A stretch of DNA of 8,047 nucleotides from an uncultured Pseudorhodobacter sp. (lineage in GTDB: Bacteria > Pseudomonadota > Alphaproteobacteria > Rhodobacterales > Rhodobacteraceae). A program made the translations under genes and the position numbers. Below the pieces are notes generated by a model. It was not told where the DNA came from. It made no database searches and saw only the letters and a program-made list of their open reading frames with translations. Of the stretch, positions 1 to 5,866 are shown one piece after another (within the stretch, counting starts at the first letter, position 1; each line of letters opens with the position of its first letter). The stretch lies in the NCBI GenBank assembly GCA_937910975.1, contig CALEMZ010000228.1:1-8047 (forward strand). The letters are read 5' to 3'.

Positions 1-895
1 CTACAATGCGCTAAAGCCCGATGACCTACTGCGAAACAATGAGGTTTTGGCCCTGCCTCGTCGGGTGGAGGCTGCGCCGTTCATCGGGACAGCGCCACAA
101 AGCGGCACAATTGTGGGTGGCACAATTGCCCCCGCCCCGGTGGAGATAACGACGATTGCTTCAAGCGCGCTGGACCGGGCAGGTGGAGGTGCGACCCAGC
201 CTGCCGCGAGCCCGGTCACGACCGAGCAACCGGGCCGGCATCGGGTGAAGCGGGGCGAAACGGCCTATTCGGTGGCGCGCACTTACGGGGTCAGCGTGAG
301 GGCTCTGGCGGAGTGGAACAGCCTTGGCCCGGAAATGAACCTGCGCGAGGGGCAGTATTTGCTGATCCCAACCACAAAAGCAACGGGCGCAGCCCCTCTG
401 AGCGCACCCGGCTACGGCTCTTCCACGCCAGTGCCGCCTTCTGCTGCAAAGCCGCTGCCAGAAGAAAAGACGACCCCTGCCGCCAGCAAGCCCAAGGACA
501 CCCCGGCCTCGCCGGATCTAAGCAAAAACCGGACGGCAGCCTCGTCTAGCGGCTTCATGATGCCCGTCGAAGGGCGGATCATTCGGGCCTTCGCGAAGGG
601 CAAGAATGAGGGGATCGATATCGGGGCCGCGGTGGGCACCTCTGTCAAAGCTGTGGCAGATGGGGAGGTGGCGGTGATCAGCATGGGCACCGATCAGGTG
701 CCTGTCCTCTTGATCCGTCACGCAGGGAATGTGCTGTCGATCTATGCGGGGATTGATGCGATCAAAGTCAAGAAGGGCGACAAAATCAAGCAAGGTCAGG
801 CCATCGCGGTGATCCGCAAGGCAAACCCGTCCTTCTTGCATTTTGAGATCCGCAAGGGGACCGAGGCTGTTGATCCGATGACAATGCTTCAGTGA
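1..895 (+). CDS. LysM / degenerate LytM (M23-like) cell-wall protein, NlpD/EnvC-type, 5' end missing
   Basis: The reading frame is open from base 2 and stops at TGA 893-895, so the N-terminus (signal or lipoprotein region) lies outside the window. The first visible residues, ending in ALPRRV, look like the tail of one LysM repeat. A second LysM domain runs from about 239 to 370 (HRVKRGETAYSVAR through LLIP) and binds peptidoglycan. A Pro/Ala/Lys-rich linker follows, then an M23/LytM fold from about 551 to the stop. The fold is recognisable (PVEGRII, GIDIGA, VKKGDKIKQGQ, LHFEIRKG), but the active site is depleted. The first zinc His of HxxxD is Asn (605-607), while Asp is kept (617-619). The YAH histidine is Gly. 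The first His of HxH is Phe (833-835), and only the last His (839-841) remains. By family knowledge such proteins do not cut peptidoglycan but activate amidases, as NlpD and EnvC do. Cell-envelope role is well supported; the activator role is inference. Confidence 0.9.
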   Translation, partial: YNALKPDDLLRNNEVLALPRRVEAAPFIGTAPQSGTIVGGTIAPAPVEITTIASSALDRAGGGATQPAASPVTTEQPGRHRVKRGETAYSVARTYGVSVRALAEWNSLGPEMNLREGQYLLIPTTKATGAAPLSAPGYGSSTPVPPSAAKPLPEEKTTPAASKPKDTPASPDLSKNRTAASSSGFMMPVEGRIIRAFAKGKNEGIDIGAAVGTSVKAVADGEVAVISMGTDQVPVLLIRHAGNVLSIYAGIDAIKVKKGDKIKQGQAIAVIRKANPSFLHFEIRKGTEAVDPMTMLQ

Positions 896-945
896 AACAT
901 GGGGCTGCGCGCAGGTATGTCCGCGCGCCCAATGCTTTGTTTCAC
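892..945. terminator. Large hairpin between convergent genes, possible bidirectional terminator
   Basis: Outer arms GTGAAACA (892-899) and TGTTTCAC (938-945) match perfectly. Inside them GGGC-t-GCGCG (902-911) pairs with CGCGCGCCC (922-930) around a 10-base loop, with one bulged T. The structure overlaps the stop codon of the LysM/LytM gene and lies just past the end of the ATPase gene. Neither side has a clear T-run, so it is not a textbook intrinsic terminator. Position between convergent genes supports transcript end formation or 3'-end protection. Confidence 0.5.
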
Positions 946-971
946 CAAAAACGAAAAATGTCTTAAAGCGC

Positions 972-1811
972 TTAGATGCTAACACCGTGGCGGGCGGCCA
1001 GATCAGTAAAGAACTGCCACGCCACCCGGCCAGAGCGGGAACCGCGCGTGGCCTGCCATTCGATTGCCTCGGCACGCAGGCTATCCGCAGCGATGTGAAG
1101 ACCATGCGCATCGCAATAGCCCTTGATCATGGCGAGATACTCATCCTGGGTGCACGGGTGGAAGCCAAGCCAGAGGCCAAAACGGTCGGAGAGTGAAACT
1201 TTCTCCTCCACCGCTTCGGAGGGGGAAATGGCGGTAGAACGCTCATTCTCGATCATATCGCGGGGCATAAGGTGGCGGCGGTTGGAGGTGGCGTAGAAAA
1301 TCACATTCTCCGGGCGACCCTCAATGCCGCCATCAAGCACGGCTTTAAGTGACTTGTAATGCGTGTCGTCATGGCTAAAGCTGAGGTCATCGCAAAAAAG
1401 CACAAAGCGGCGGTCCGGGGCGGCGCGCAGGTGGCGCAGCAGGGCCGTGACGGATGGTAGATCTTCGCGCGAAAGTTCCACAAGGATCAGCGGATGGCTC
1501 TTGGCAATGTCGTCGTGGATCGCCTTAACAAGACTGGATTTACCCATACCGCGCGCGCCCCAGAGCAGCGCATTGTTGGCAGGCAGACCTTTGACAAAAT
1601 GCAGGGTATTTTCATGCAAGATGTCGCGGGCGCGGTTAATGCCGATCAGAAGCGACAGATCCACGCGCGCGACATGTGGCACCGGGTCCAGCCGTTCTGG
1701 TCCGGTATGCCAGATGAAGGCGCTGGCCGCGTCAAAATCGGGGGCGGGCTGCGGGCGGGGGCTAAGACGTTCCAGCGCCTCAGCGATGCGGATCAGGGTG
1801 TTGCTATCCAT
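972..1811 (-). CDS. DUF815-type AAA+ ATPase
   Basis: This is a 279-residue P-loop ATPase. Walker A is GARGMGKSS (residues 85-93, Lys91). Walker B is FVLFCDD (136-142), and a sensor-1-like segment FYATSNRRH (172-180, Asn177) follows. A C-terminal GSRSGRVAWQF stretch (257-267) could supply sensor-2 arginines. The N-terminal ~50 residues (IAEALERLSP) are helical and proline-rich. This order and size fit the DUF815 family of AAA+ proteins, whose physiological role is not established. The ATG abuts the tatC stop (TGAATG), with only a weak GAAG ribosome-binding element inside the tatC end. Translation therefore probably depends on ribosomes finishing tatC. It is the last gene of the tat unit. No signal peptide or membrane segment is visible, so it should be cytoplasmic. 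Family assignment is firm; any role in protein export is inference from linkage. Confidence 0.9.
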   Translation of the reverse strand: MDSNTLIRIAEALERLSPRPQPAPDFDAASAFIWHTGPERLDPVPHVARVDLSLLIGINRARDILHENTLHFVKGLPANNALLWGARGMGKSSLVKAIHDDIAKSHPLILVELSREDLPSVTALLRHLRAAPDRRFVLFCDDLSFSHDDTHYKSLKAVLDGGIEGRPENVIFYATSNRRHLMPRDMIENERSTAISPSEAVEEKVSLSDRFGLWLGFHPCTQDEYLAMIKGYCDAHGLHIAADSLRAEAIEWQATRGSRSGRVAWQFFTDLAARHGVSI

Positions 1812-2684
1812 TCACTTCGTCTTTTCGTCGGTATTGTCTTCCGCGTAATCGTCGTCCTCGTCATCATCTTCCTCGACCCAAAGACCCTGCGCACGCAGAT
1901 CGGCCTCGCGCTTTTTCTCGACGCGGCGGACAAGGAGAATGGAAATTTCATACAGCCCGTAGACAACGGCAAACAAAATTACCTGCGTGATGACATCGGG
2001 CGGCGTGACCACAGCTGACAGCGCGAGGATCGCCACAACCGCGTATTTGCGTACCGAGCCGAGGCCGCGCGCCGAGACAAGCCCGGCCTTGCCCATCAGC
2101 GTCAGCAGCACCGGCAATTGGAAGCAAAGACCGAAAGCGAGGATGAACTTGGTGGTCAGCGCGAGGTACTCTTCCATCGAACCTTGGAACAAGACGCCGG
2201 CTGTGCCGCCCTCAACGTCGCTCGCGGTGGGGGCCATCTGCTGGAAGCCGAGGAAGAAATCAAATGCGAGCGGCAGGATCGCGTAATAAGCGAAAGCCGC
2301 GCCGATAGTGAACATGATCGGTGAGGCGACGAGAAAGGGCATAAACGCGCCCTTTTCATTCTTGTAAAGGCCTGGGGCCACGAAGCGCCACATCTGGAAG
2401 GCGATGACCGGGAAGGAGATTATGAAGCCGCCGAAAAGTGAGATGCGGATCGCGACAAAGAAGCCCTCTTGCAGCTTGATCAAGACGAGGCCGCAATCCT
2501 GGCTTCGGTCGGCCAATGCAGCACAGATTGGGTGCGTCAGGAAGTTAAAGATCTCGTTCCAGACGGTAAAGCACAGCACCATGCCCACAAGGAAAGCCAA
2601 AACCGAATAGATCAGCCGGTTGCGCAGCTCTGCCAGATGCTCAATCAGCGGGGCGGAGCTATTGTCGATGTCATCCGCGCTCAT
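1812..2684 (-). CDS. tatC: Twin-arginine translocase subunit TatC
   Basis: TatC is the polytopic core of the Tat system and the receptor for twin-arginine signal peptides, working with TatB in the inner membrane. Hallmarks are visible: the N-terminal HLAELRNRL motif (residues 16-24), FPVIAFQMWRFVAPGLYKNEK (91-111) in and after the second membrane segment, FGLCFQLPV (184-192), and TPPD (227-230) before the last segment. Six hydrophobic segments fall at about 24-44, 78-98, 117-141, 175-200, 212-228 and 231-252. Position 189 is Gln where E. coli TatC has the intramembrane Glu170; Gln is, to my knowledge, found in other TatC proteins. The protein is long (290 residues against 258 in E. coli) because of a cytoplasmic tail ending in a highly acidic run (271-288). 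Its ATG overlaps the tatB stop as ATGA, and its own TGA abuts the ATPase start. Confidence 0.98.
   Translation of the reverse strand: MSADDIDNSSAPLIEHLAELRNRLIYSVLAFLVGMVLCFTVWNEIFNFLTHPICAALADRSQDCGLVLIKLQEGFFVAIRISLFGGFIISFPVIAFQMWRFVAPGLYKNEKGAFMPFLVASPIMFTIGAAFAYYAILPLAFDFFLGFQQMAPTASDVEGGTAGVLFQGSMEEYLALTTKFILAFGLCFQLPVLLTLMGKAGLVSARGLGSVRKYAVVAILALSAVVTPPDVITQVILFAVVYGLYEISILLVRRVEKKREADLRAQGLWVEEDDDEDDDYAEDNTDEKTK
2681..2684 (-). promoter_or_regulatory. ATGA stop/start overlap coupling tatB to tatC
   Basis: The minus strand reads ATGA here. TGA ends tatB and ATG begins tatC in a shifted frame. Such overlaps usually mean termination-reinitiation, giving matched amounts of the two partner proteins. 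Confidence 0.85.
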
Positions 2685-3283
2685 ACATCACTCTTTGTTG
2701 GGTTGGGCTTCTTTGCGCTGGATTTCTTGGCAGCGGTTTTTGGGGGCGCTGCTGCGGCGGAGGGGGCCTTAGGTTTGGTCGCGGCGGGTTTGGTCGCGGC
2801 GGGTTTGGTCGCGGCGGGTTTGGTCGCGGCGGGTTTCGGCTTTGGAGCCGGTGTTGGCGCAGGCGATGACGTGGCGGCCGCAGCACGCTCAGTGCGTTTG
2901 GCAGCCTGCGCATCGGCCAGAACCTGAGTTGCGGGGCCTTTAGGAGAGGCATCGGGCTTGGGCGCGGCAGGGTCCGGCTTGGGGGCCGATGATTTAGTGG
3001 ACTTCATCGGATCCCAGCTCTCGAACTTTGTCGCAGCATCCTTGACCGCATCCAACCCCATGGCTTTGGCCGAGGTCACTTTACGCAGGTCTTTCGCCAC
3101 ATCCTTGACGCCAGCTTCATCCGCAGCCGTTTCCATCGCGCGGCTAAATTCGCGCGCCATACCTTTGGCCTTGGCTGTGAAACGGCCAAGGGTGCGGAAC
3201 ATCTCGGGAAGATCTTTGGGGCCGATCACGATCAGCGCCACAACCCCGATAACCAAAAGCTCAGTCCAGCCGATATCAAACAT
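2681..3283 (-). CDS. tatB: Twin-arginine translocase subunit TatB
   Basis: TatB partners TatC in recognising Tat substrates. The protein starts MFDIGWTELLVIGVVALIVIGPKDLP-like, with a short transmembrane helix (about 5-20), the Gly-Pro hinge (21-22), and an amphipathic helix through about residue 55, all typical of TatB. The remaining C-terminal half is low-complexity Ala/Pro/Lys. It contains four perfect PAATK pentapeptides (151-170), then a basic Ala/Lys/Ser tail. At 200 residues it is longer than E. coli TatB (171), and the extra length is in the dispensable, fast-evolving tail. A GGGGAA ribosome-binding element sits 7 bases before the ATG, and tatA ends 26 bp upstream. The stop overlaps the tatC start by ATGA, which indicates translational coupling. 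Confidence 0.97.
   Translation of the reverse strand: MFDIGWTELLVIGVVALIVIGPKDLPEMFRTLGRFTAKAKGMAREFSRAMETAADEAGVKDVAKDLRKVTSAKAMGLDAVKDAATKFESWDPMKSTKSSAPKPDPAAPKPDASPKGPATQVLADAQAAKRTERAAAATSSPAPTPAPKPKPAATKPAATKPAATKPAATKPKAPSAAAAPPKTAAKKSSAKKPNPTKSDV
2773..2832 (-). repeat. Four perfect 15-bp tandem repeats inside tatB
   Basis: The 15-base unit (plus strand GTTTGGTCGCGGCGG) occurs four times head to tail without a single mismatch, and a partial fifth copy (GTTT) follows at 2833. Each unit encodes five residues, giving four PAATK pentapeptides. Identity at synonymous positions points to recent expansion by slippage or unequal exchange. Copy-number changes would keep the frame. Confidence 0.95.
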
Positions 3284-3309
3284 GGGTGCGTTCCCCGCGT
3301 GGCGGCTAC

Positions 3310-3525
3310 TTAGGCCTTATCCTTGTCCTTATCGGCGGGCGTGACATCAACGACATCGTCGACCTTTTTGTCCAACTCTGCCGTTTCTTCCTTCACGCCA
3401 CGCTTGAAGGCGTTGATGCCTTTGCCGACTTCGCCCATGAGCGAGGACACCTTGCCCCGGCCAAAGAGCACGAGGACGACGACGGCGATCAAAAGAAGGC
3501 CGGGAATACCAATATTGTTAAGCAT
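3310..3525 (-). CDS. tatA: Twin-arginine translocase subunit TatA
   Basis: TatA polymerises to form the Tat translocation pore. The 71-residue protein has the standard order: a short periplasmic N-terminus, one transmembrane helix (about 7-20), the Phe-Gly hinge (21-22), an amphipathic helix (VSSLMGEVGKGINAFKRGV, 26-44), and a charged Asp/Lys tail. The open frame extends far upstream, but ATG 3525-3523 is chosen because the TatA fold begins here and GGGGAG lies 9 bases upstream. The extension would put over 120 non-conserved residues before the membrane helix. It is the first gene of the minus-strand unit tatA-tatB-tatC-ATPase, with its promoter presumably in the 185-bp region shared with the divergent regulator. 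Confidence 0.97.
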   Translation of the reverse strand: MLNNIGIPGLLLIAVVVLVLFGRGKVSSLMGEVGKGINAFKRGVKEETAELDKKVDDVVDVTPADKDKDKA

Positions 3526-3635
3526 GTGCCTATTCTCCCCAATCGAGCGGCTGAGCCCGCCCGGAATGTTACCCCACCCATTTATGGCGAAGTGAAGCGG
3601 GATCAAAGGGGGATTCGGCTTTACGCGCCGCGCTG

Positions 3636-3653
3636 CTGACAGTATTTTGTCAG
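3636..3653. promoter_or_regulatory. Inverted repeat CTGACA-N6-TGTCAG, candidate operator
   Basis: Perfect 6-bp arms (3636-3641 and 3648-3653) are separated by six AT-rich bases, so arm centres are about one DNA helical turn apart. It overlaps a possible -35 element of the regulator gene and lies 57 bp upstream of its start. This fits an autoregulatory binding site for a dimeric winged-helix protein, though no binding is shown. Confidence 0.5.
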
Positions 3654-3663
3654 TTGCAGGTGT

Positions 3664-3677
3664 GATACCATGGTATC
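3664..3677. promoter_or_regulatory. Perfect 14-bp palindrome GATACCATGGTATC, candidate operator
   Basis: All 14 bases are self-complementary, with no spacer. It lies 33 bp upstream of the regulator ATG and overlaps the possible -10 element, so a bound protein would block transcription of the regulator. It differs from the nearby CTGACA repeat, so two proteins or two binding modes are possible. Confidence 0.45.
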
Positions 3678-3710
3678 TTGGCACCCTTTCCCTGCCTGAT
3701 GGAAACCTGG

Positions 3711-4076
3711 ATGAGCCGCGACCAGCGTATATTTGACCTGATCCAACGGATGCGCGACGGGCGGTTGCATACGGCGGCGGCGCTGGCACGAGATTTGAGT
3801 GTTTCCACCCGGACCATCTGGCGCGATATGGCGATGATGGCGTCCACGGGCATTCCGGTGGAGGGCGAGCGCGGGCTGGGATACATCTTGCGTGCACCGC
3901 TGATGCTACCCCCCGTCATGCTGACGCAAGAGGAGTTGGAGGCTCTGATGGAGGGCTTGGCCCATGTTGGCGCAGGCGACAGCGCACGCGCACGCGCGGC
4001 ACGGGCGCTGCGGTTTAAGGTTGCAACACTTTTGCCGCAGGCGGGGCTACTGCCGGACCCAGAAGATTTGGCCTGA
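3711..4076 (+). CDS. Short YafY/HTH_11-type transcriptional regulator, lacking a WYL domain
   Basis: The N-terminal ~60 residues form a DeoR/HTH_11-like winged helix: RIFDLIQRMR, TAAALARDLSVSTRTIWRDM as helix-turn-helix (21-40), and RGLGYILR as wing (54-61). The segment MLPPVMLTQEELEALMEGLAHV (65-86) matches the linker that follows the DNA-binding domain in YafY-family proteins. In the usual family members, of about 230 residues, a WYL ligand-binding domain comes next. Here the protein stops at 121 residues, and the space beyond is occupied by the convergent ABC gene. The ATG at 3711 is chosen over upstream TTG 3678 and ATG 3699 because GGAAA precedes it and family members begin MSR-x-x-R. 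It could be a functional minimal repressor or a truncated gene. Two inverted repeats upstream suggest autoregulation. Confidence 0.8.
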   Translation: MSRDQRIFDLIQRMRDGRLHTAAALARDLSVSTRTIWRDMAMMASTGIPVEGERGLGYILRAPLMLPPVMLTQEELEALMEGLAHVGAGDSARARAARALRFKVATLLPQAGLLPDPEDLA

Positions 4077-4081
4077 ACGGG

Positions 4082-5167
4082 CTAGGCCGGAAACACAAAG
4101 CAGCGATCACGGCGGATCATCAGCCAGAGCGGGGTGCCAACCTTGGGCAAGAACACGCCCGGCACAGCCGCAGTGAGTTTCGAGCCGTCAAAATCCATGG
4201 TGAAATCGACAAGGCTTTCATGACCCAAAAACCGTGCGCGCGAAACGATACCACGCGCAGGGGTACCATCTTGCGACGTGGGGTTTGGGCCACGGCCTGC
4301 GCGATCAAAATCAATCTTCAGATGTTGCGGGCGGATCACGATTTCCACCTTGCCGCCATCAACATGGCCGGGGGTAAGAAAGGCGCCAAAGGGGGTATCC
4401 GTCAGCGCACCTTTAGAAACGCCACTTATCACATTGATATCGCTAAAAAATGCAGCGGCGGCACGATCTATTGGCGCGTTATAAATATTATAGGGAGAGC
4501 CGCGCTGCACGATTTTGCCGTCCCGCATCAAGGCAATCTCATCGGCCATGCGCAGCGCCTCGTCCGGCTCATGCGTGACCAGCAAAACGGCAGCGCCTTC
4601 CTCTTTCAGCACCTCCAGCGTGGTGTCGCGGATGCCATCGCGCAGGCGGTTATCAAGGCCCGAGAAAGGTTCATCCATCAGCATGATGCGCGGGCGCGGG
4701 GCAAGCGCGCGGGCAAGGGCCACGCGCTGCTGCTCGCCGCCCGAAAGCTCATGCGGGTGCTTGGCACCAAAGCCTGAAAGGTCTACGCGCTCCAACAACT
4801 CATCAACGCGGGCGGTTTTTGCGCGCGCATCCCCGCACAGGCCAAAGGCCACGTTTTTGGCCACGCTCAGATGCGGAAACAGCGCGAAATCCTGAAACAT
4901 CAGGCCGATACCGCGAGATTCGGGTGGAAGATGGGTTCGATCATCGCAGACGGTCTGGCCATCAATGCGGATGGTGCCACTGTCAGGGTTCTCCACCCCG
5001 GCGATCATCCGCAAGGTCGTCGATTTGCCGCAACCCGAGGGGCCAAGCAGGCAGGTCACCTGCCCTGCCGCCACGGTCAGCGTCAAGTCCGACACCACAT
5101 CCCGGTGGCCAAAGCGGCGGGAGAGGTTCGCGACCTCTAGTCTCGGCTGGGCTTGGCTGTTGAGCAT
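4082..5167 (-). CDS. ABC transporter ATP-binding protein, FbpC/PotA-like (probable iron(III) or similar importer)
   Basis: This 361-residue ATPase powers an importer and would bind a permease at the cytoplasmic face. Walker A is GPSGCGKST (42-50). The Q-loop is at Gln92, the signature LSGGEQQR at 141-148, and Walker B LMDEP at 163-167. The D-loop SGLD is at 169-172 and the H-loop His at 199. A C-terminal regulatory region (about 240-361), containing VEIVIRPQHLKI and a final FLPKVGTPLWLMIRRDRCFVF, is TOBE-like. The overall form matches the CUT/FbpC/PotA group. ESRGIGLMFQDFALFPHLSVAKNV resembles ferric-iron members, but substrate cannot be fixed without the partner proteins. No permease or binding protein is in the window. 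The ATG lacks a good Shine-Dalgarno sequence; GGTAAAGG lies rather far upstream. It converges with the regulator, with only 5 bp between stop codons. Confidence 0.9.
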   Translation of the reverse strand: MLNSQAQPRLEVANLSRRFGHRDVVSDLTLTVAAGQVTCLLGPSGCGKSTTLRMIAGVENPDSGTIRIDGQTVCDDRTHLPPESRGIGLMFQDFALFPHLSVAKNVAFGLCGDARAKTARVDELLERVDLSGFGAKHPHELSGGEQQRVALARALAPRPRIMLMDEPFSGLDNRLRDGIRDTTLEVLKEEGAAVLLVTHEPDEALRMADEIALMRDGKIVQRGSPYNIYNAPIDRAAAAFFSDINVISGVSKGALTDTPFGAFLTPGHVDGGKVEIVIRPQHLKIDFDRAGRGPNPTSQDGTPARGIVSRARFLGHESLVDFTMDFDGSKLTAAVPGVFLPKVGTPLWLMIRRDRCFVFPA

Positions 5168-5267
5168 CGTGGCGCGCGGCCTTTACCTTATCAATTCAAT
5201 CGGGAATGGGTTAGCAGGCCAGACGATGCGGGGCAAGGGTTTGGCTCTGTACCAATTGGCGCAAGCG

Positions 5268-5849
5268 TCATGCCGTGTCTTCCAAGGTGCGCCATGGGTG
5301 TAGGGGGGCAAAGCCATCGGGGCCATGATCCCCGGCCCAATAACTGCCGCTGCCCTTTTGGTCTTGCTGGCGGCTGATCGGGGTTTGCGTAAGGGCGCAC
5401 CATAGGAAAGTCCCTACCGCGCCATGGCCGACAAAGAGGATATTGGCATAAACTTCCGCCATAACCTCTTCAAAACATTTGACTATGCGGGTGCTTGCGG
5501 CTTGGGCGGATTCCCAGCCTTCGGGGCCGGTGCCGAGGTTGGCAAACAGCGCATCGGCCAGCGCCTCATGCCGGGCGTGCGGGACATAGCCGGTGGACGC
5601 GCGGTCCACTTCACCCATCTCAGGATGAATGTGAAGCGGGAGCGCGAAGGCATTGGCCAGAAGTTCGGCGGTCTGGACAGCCTTCACCTCCGGCGAAGCG
5701 ACGATGAGCCAACCACGACCGGGCCAACCCTTCGCGACGGCGGCCAGCACCCGACTACGCCCCATATCCGATATTTCCCATTCTGGAACAGGTACTTGCG
5801 GGTCTATCTTCACCTCGGGATGAGAGAGGTATAGGATGCGTCGGATCAT
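5268..5849 (-). CDS. Histidine phosphatase superfamily protein with altered RHG motif
   Basis: The 193-residue protein has the layout of the phosphoglycerate-mutase-like histidine phosphatases. An N-terminal strand leads to the catalytic His (YLSHPEV, His10), then WEISDMGRSRV (24-34) in the place of the usual 'LT-x-x-G' element. VASPEVKAVQTAELL (50-64) matches the SP-x-x-RAxQTA motif. A Glu near 77-80 is the likely acid, and FVGHGAVGTFL (139-149) supplies the second His (142). Two hallmark arginines are changed: RHG reads SHP (8 residues into the strand, Ser9), and the second reads Lys56. The catalytic His pair is retained, so catalysis is possible but altered; the substrate is unknown. GAGGTGG lies just before the ATG. 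It is followed 100 bp later by the ABC ATPase on the same strand, and preceded by the SDR gene across a hairpin. Confidence 0.8.
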   Translation of the reverse strand: MIRRILYLSHPEVKIDPQVPVPEWEISDMGRSRVLAAVAKGWPGRGWLIVASPEVKAVQTAELLANAFALPLHIHPEMGEVDRASTGYVPHARHEALADALFANLGTGPEGWESAQAASTRIVKCFEEVMAEVYANILFVGHGAVGTFLWCALTQTPISRQQDQKGSGSYWAGDHGPDGFAPLHPWRTLEDTA

Positions 5850-5866
5850 GCCACCTCGTGATTTGA

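Larger units (their letters stand above)
3526..3710. promoter_or_regulatory. Divergent promoter region between tatA and the YafY-type regulator
   Basis: These 185 bp must carry the start signals of both flanking genes. Besides the tatA ribosome-binding site, the side nearer the regulator contains two inverted repeats (3636-3653 and 3664-3677). For the regulator, TTGTCA at 3647-3652 could be a -35 element, with TGGTAT at 3671-3676 as a weak -10 (18-bp gap). For tatA no convincing -35/-10 pair was found; TAACAT on the minus strand, about 40 bases before the start, is a poor candidate. Confidence 0.45.

Noticed and set aside
882..937. Direct repeat CAATGCTT at 882-889 and 930-937 as a possible attachment site
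   Set aside because: Only eight bases long, partly inside the hairpin, and no integrase or mobile gene is nearby.
518..1111. 197-codon open frame antisense across the LysM/LytM gene end
   Set aside because: It overlaps two recognised genes and the hairpin, and its product has no family-like features.
2773..2832. Possible CRISPR-like repeat array
   Set aside because: Units are directly adjacent with no spacers and keep the tatB reading frame.
2469..2927. Open frame with GLVAA repeats on the plus strand
   Set aside because: The repeats are only the opposite-strand reading of the tatB 15-bp repeats.
3678..3710. Earlier starts of the regulator (TTG 3678, ATG 3699)
   Set aside because: Neither has a ribosome-binding site; 3711 has GGAAA upstream and gives the usual family N-terminus.
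3526..3897. Long N-terminal extension of TatA in the same frame
   Set aside because: TatA begins with a short N-terminus before its membrane helix; the extension is arginine/proline-rich, overlaps the divergent regulator, and the real ATG has a ribosome-binding site.
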